This document shows positions 62,790 to 64,000 of a DNA stretch of 64,000 bases, in pieces. The stretch comes from Fluviibacter phosphoraccumulans_A (GTDB lineage Bacteria > Pseudomonadota > Gammaproteobacteria > Burkholderiales > Rhodocyclaceae). Where the stretch lies: the NCBI GenBank assembly GCA_036287865.1, contig CP126743.1:744001-808000 (forward strand), in the 5' to 3' direction. The notes under the pieces are model-generated. The model was given only the letters and a program-made list of their open reading frames with translations. It made no database searches and was not told the origin of the DNA. The position numbers and the translations under genes were made by a program. Position 1 is the first letter of the stretch; the number at the start of each line of letters is the position of its first letter.

Positions 62790-64000
62790 ATGCCGCTTCA
62801 CCTTATCGGACTCAATCACCATACTGCCCCCCTGGCGATTCGGGAACGGGTTGCGGTTGCTGCTGAGTCTGTTGGCGGGGCGCTTGGTGCTTTGCGCCAA
62901 ATGGGCGCGGCAGAAGAAGCGGCAATTCTCTCTACTTGTAATCGTACTGAGCTTTATATCTCGGCCAATACGGTCGATGTCGTGCTGGATTGGTGGATGC
63001 AGCACGCGGGCATGTCGCTGGATGAAGCGCGCCCTTATATTTATCACCACGCAGATCAGGATGCAGTACGCCAGGCTTTGCGCGTGGCTGCGGGGTTGGA
63101 TTCTATGGTGCTGGGTGAGCCCCAGATACTCGGCCAGATGAAAGACGCCGTTCGTACGGCAGAGCAGGTAGGTGCTTTAGGCAGTAATCTGCATCGATTG
63201 TTTCAGCATGCGTTTGCTGTCGCCAAAGAAATCCGGAGTACTACCGGAATTGGTGAAAGTGTCGTTTCGATGGCCGCAGCGTCTGTGCGTCTGGCCGAGC
63301 GTATTTTCGGGGATCTGACTGAGCAGTCTGTACTCTTTGTCGGCGCTGGCGAGATGGTTGAGCTCTGTGCCACACACTTTGCGGCCAGCAAACCAAAGCG
63401 CATGGTTGTGGCTAACCGAACCATAGAACGTGCGAGCGAATTGGCGCAGCAGATTCATGGTGAGCCCATGCGGTTGAGTCAGGTTGCCGAGGCCTTGCAC
63501 CAGTTTGATATTGTGATCTCTTGCACCGCCAGCTCTTTGCCGATTATCGGTTTGGGGATGGTCGAGCGGGCGATCAAAACAAGACGTCACCGCCCCATGT
63601 TTATGGTGGATTTATCAGTGCCACGAGACATTGAGTCAGAGGTTGCCGAACTTGATGATGTCTTTCTCTACACCGTTGATGATCTGGCCAGTGTTGTGCA
63701 GAGCGGCGTGGCGTCACGTCAGGCAGCGGTAGTAGAAGCCGAAAGTATTATTGCTGGCCGTCTTGGCGATTTTCTGGATTGGCATGCACGCAGAGCACAT
63801 GTGCCCATTATCCAGGCTTTCCGCGATGGTGCCACTCAATTGCGGCTGCAGGAACTCGAGCTGGCCAAAAAACTTTTGATTAAGGGCGAGTCGGCTGAAT
63901 TGGTGCTGGAGCAGATGGCTACACGGCTGACCAATAAATTTCTGCATGGCCCGCTTTCTGCCATGAATAAGGCTGAGACGGCTGACCGCGAGGCCCTGCA
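62790..64000 (+). CDS. hemA: Glutamyl-tRNA reductase, 5' part
   Basis: First step of C5-pathway haem synthesis: glutamyl-tRNA to glutamate-1-semialdehyde. From ATG 62790 the frame is open to the window edge (about 403 residues of about 420-430). LSTCNRTELYI holds the catalytic cysteine, then GLDSMVLGEPQILGQMK, the NADPH-binding VGAGEMVELCATHF, and the helical dimerisation domain. With hemB at 40.7 kb two haem genes lie in the window. Confidence 0.96.
   Translation, partial: MPLHLIGLNHHTAPLAIRERVAVAAESVGGALGALRQMGAAEEAAILSTCNRTELYISANTVDVVLDWWMQHAGMSLDEARPYIYHHADQDAVRQALRVAAGLDSMVLGEPQILGQMKDAVRTAEQVGALGSNLHRLFQHAFAVAKEIRSTTGIGESVVSMAAASVRLAERIFGDLTEQSVLFVGAGEMVELCATHFAASKPKRMVVANRTIERASELAQQIHGEPMRLSQVAEALHQFDIVISCTASSLPIIGLGMVERAIKTRRHRPMFMVDLSVPRDIESEVAELDDVFLYTVDDLASVVQSGVASRQAAVVEAESIIAGRLGDFLDWHARRAHVPIIQAFRDGATQLRLQELELAKKLLIKGESAELVLEQMATRLTNKFLHGPLSAMNKAETADREAL

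Noticed and set aside
1..64000. CRISPR array, insertion sequence, prophage or integron
   Set aside because: No regular repeats, transposase, integrase or phage genes are present, and the gene order is typical chromosome throughout.

Overview
The window is a dense stretch of bacterial chromosome from a betaproteobacterium, probably of the Burkholderiales or a neighbouring order. That rests on gene content and order: DarP (YjgA) divergent from PmbA; gpmA divergent from rhodanese-grxC-secB-gpsA next to trmL; aspS beside a DUF502 protein and nudB; apbC-dcd-decarboxylase; CNP1-like followed by coq7; the metal-binding pattern of HemB; and MetRS with a C-terminal tRNA-binding domain. There is no rRNA operon, so I do not name a genus. 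I see no insertion sequence, prophage, integron or CRISPR array.

Layout. 1-9.3 kb: an unidentified partial gene, then uvrD-dgt-dnaE (DNA repair, dNTP control, replication) convergent with a SulP anion transporter. 9.4-18.6 kb: metG, apbC, dcd, a basic amino acid decarboxylase, aspA and a dicarboxylate/amino acid symporter. 18.5-23.3 kb: thyA-pgi-folA on the minus strand and an M17 aminopeptidase gene broken by a stop codon. 23.3-32.7 kb: darP, pmbA, a histidine phosphatase, glyA, nrdR, ribD, a LysE exporter, a ThiF/MoeB enzyme, ctpA and gpmA. 32.8-43.3 kb: rhodanese-grxC-secB-gpsA, trmL, broken comF, broken bioB with intact bioC, a DUF455 protein, cytochrome c4, engB, hemB, a broken HAD nucleotidase and argB. 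43.3-50.5 kb, minus strand: a CcsA-like membrane protein, broken pilB and pilC, DUF502, aspS, a barstar-like protein and nudB. 50.6-64 kb: ffh, proS, rppH, a CNP1-like protein, coq7, broken osmC, a candidate small RNA, rplM-rpsI, tRNA-Phe, a YkgJ-type gene with a shifted C-terminus, an MscS channel, DUF485 with broken actP, and the 5' part of hemA.

The genes are mostly housekeeping: nucleotide supply (dcd, dgt, thyA, folA, nrdR, glyA), translation (metG, aspS, proS, rplM, rpsI, tRNA-Phe), protein targeting (ffh, secB), haem (hemB, hemA), ubiquinone (coq7) and cofactors (ribD, bioC).

Two things stand out. First, a candidate small RNA of about 100 nt at about 56.43-56.54 kb has a good promoter, a 5' hairpin, two CTCCTCC motifs that could pair with Shine-Dalgarno sequences, and a strong terminator. 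Second, from 21.9 kb on, ten genes carry frameshifts, a nonsense codon or small deletions. They include type IV pilus and DNA-uptake genes (pilB, pilC, comF), bioB (its radical-SAM cysteine motif is gone), actP, osmC and others, while the core housekeeping frames are open. In at least two cases the lesion looks like a deletion between short direct repeats. Either this lineage is losing genes or the assembly has many small errors; reads would decide. A 38-bp perfect palindrome inside the mscS-like signal-peptide region also deserves a look.
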